DNA of 6,681 nt from Chromatiaceae bacterium. GTDB lineage: Bacteria; Pseudomonadota; Gammaproteobacteria; Chromatiales; Chromatiaceae. Each line of letters opens with the position of its first letter. Position 1 is the stretch's first letter. Under the pieces are notes generated by a model. The model ran no database searches. It worked only from the letters and a program-made list of their open reading frames with translations, and was not told the DNA's origin. The position numbers and the translations under genes were made by a program. The stretch is from contig JAEHCY010000447.1 of NCBI GenBank assembly GCA_016880695.1, positions 1 to 6,681 on the forward strand. The letters run 5' to 3'. Positions 5,859-6,681 of this stretch are shown piece after piece.

Positions 5859-6681
5859 TAAAGCACCACCGCCAGCACCGCTGGGATGACCAGCAGGCTG
5901 GCGAGGTTGCCCATCAGCACGATGGCGGCCACCTGGCGAGGCTCCTGATCGAACTGCTCGGCGAGCATGTAATTGAGGACGGCGGGCGGCAGGGCTCCGA
6001 ACATCAGGAGCTGGTGCTGCTGCAGCCCTTCGAGGCCGAGCAGCGGCGAGGCCCCCATTGCCACCAGCACCCCGGAGGCCGGGCACACCAGTGCCCCCGC
6101 CACCCCAATGCGCCAGTCCCGCAAATCCACCCCGTTCATGCGCACCCCCAGCGCGAACAGCATGAGCGGGATCGAGACCTGCCCCAGGAGATCCACCGCC
6201 CGAGTCAGTGGCAGCGGCAATGTGACCCCCGCGAGGCTCACCACCAGCCCCGCCAGGGCAGCCTGCAGCATGGGCATGCGCAGTAGCACCCCGGGATGGG
6301 CACGACCCTCGAGCAGGGCATTGCCCACCGAGAAATGCAGCAGGTTCTCCACCAGAAAAAGGACCACCGCCGCCGCCAACGCCGACTCGCCGAAGGCGAA
6401 CAGGGCCAGGGGCAACCCCATGTTGCCGGAGTTGGTGAACATCATGGGGGGCACGAAGGTCCGGTCCCGGAAGCCGAGCCAGCGCCCGATGGGCCAGGCG
6501 ATCAGGCCCGAGCCAAGCACCACCAGGGTGCCCCCCACTGCCAGGGTCCAATAATCGCCAAACGCGAAATCCTTGCCGGCCAGCACCGAGAAAATCAGCG
6601 CCGGGGTGAATACCTCCAGGTTCAATCGATTGGCCGCCGCCATGTCGGGTGCGTGGCGGCGACCATAGAGGAAGCCCACCA
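5858..6681 (-). CDS. AEC-family transporter (auxin efflux carrier type), 5' end cut by window
   Basis: This is an inner-membrane carrier; 274 residues are visible and about 20-40 N-terminal residues are probably missing beyond the right edge. The visible start (GFLYGRRHAPDMAAANRLNLEVFTPALIFSVL) corresponds to the end of TM1 and all of TM2 in AEC proteins, so the GTG at 6679 is read as an internal Val codon. The family hallmark NSGNMGLPLALFAFGE (about 82-97 of the visible part) carries the conserved Asn-Gly-Pro crossover region. A second half with matching layout follows, with LMFALGVRMNGVDLRDWR, GALPPAVLNYMLAEQF and a final hydrophobic segment ending in LAVVL. About nine hydrophobic segments are visible, consistent with the ten of the family. 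Bacterial AEC members carry malonate, malate and other organic anions; the substrate here cannot be told. The gene converges on the SEC-C gene, with 32 bases between the two stops. Confidence 0.9.
   Translation of the reverse strand, partial: VGFLYGRRHAPDMAAANRLNLEVFTPALIFSVLAGKDFAFGDYWTLAVGGTLVVLGSGLIAWPIGRWLGFRDRTFVPPMMFTNSGNMGLPLALFAFGESALAAAVVLFLVENLLHFSVGNALLEGRAHPGVLLRMPMLQAALAGLVVSLAGVTLPLPLTRAVDLLGQVSIPLMLFALGVRMNGVDLRDWRIGVAGALVCPASGVLVAMGASPLLGLEGLQQHQLLMFGALPPAVLNYMLAEQFDQEPRQVAAIVLMGNLASLLVIPAVLAVVL

Noticed and set aside
5592..6551. Minus-strand open frame overlapping the AEC gene in another frame
   Set aside because: Its Gly/Ala/Pro/Arg-rich translation has no hydrophobic pattern, whereas the overlapping frame has clear AEC motifs.
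1..6681. CRISPR arrays, tRNA/rRNA genes, insertion sequences, integrase genes or attachment sites
   Set aside because: I saw no spaced direct repeats, cloverleaf-like segments, transposase motifs or terminal inverted repeats on reading both strands. This was by eye only; a tRNAscan or ISfinder search would settle it.

Overview
The window looks like ordinary chromosomal DNA of a GC-rich gammaproteobacterium. The base composition is strongly GC-biased with G/C-ending codons, genes are tightly packed, and the protein types suit a Chromatiales/Ectothiorhodospiraceae-like lineage. That placement is inference from gene style, not from a marker gene. I see no mobile element, tRNA, rRNA or CRISPR array.

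Layout from left to right: (1) a plus-strand gene for an unusual two-part protein, a divergent SlyD/FKBP-like domain followed by a SAM-dependent methyltransferase domain with a non-classical motif I; (2) a 74-residue acidic helical protein whose GTG start overlaps the methyltransferase stop by 4 bases, so the two are probably translationally coupled; (3) a minus-strand 12-14 TM transporter of the BT1 (folate/biopterin) branch of the MFS, whose end overlaps the small gene by 15 bases; (4) upstream of it on the same strand, a small membrane-anchored coiled-coil protein with a methionine-rich, unbroken heptad repeat; (5) a 178-base divergent intergenic region with a candidate promoter; (6) a plus-strand 656-residue SEC-C zinc-motif and TPR-like repeat protein; (7) a convergent hairpin; (8) a minus-strand AEC-family (auxin efflux carrier) transporter that runs off the right edge and lacks its N-terminus.

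The transcription units appear to be: methyltransferase plus small ORF (plus strand); coiled-coil protein then BT1 transporter (minus strand, 91-base gap); SEC-C protein alone; AEC carrier (minus strand). No shared pathway can be read from the set. The most distinctive items are the FKBP-like/methyltransferase fusion with its coupled small partner, and the methionine-core membrane coiled coil. I did not find convincing evidence of a defence system or other wholly new multi-gene system.
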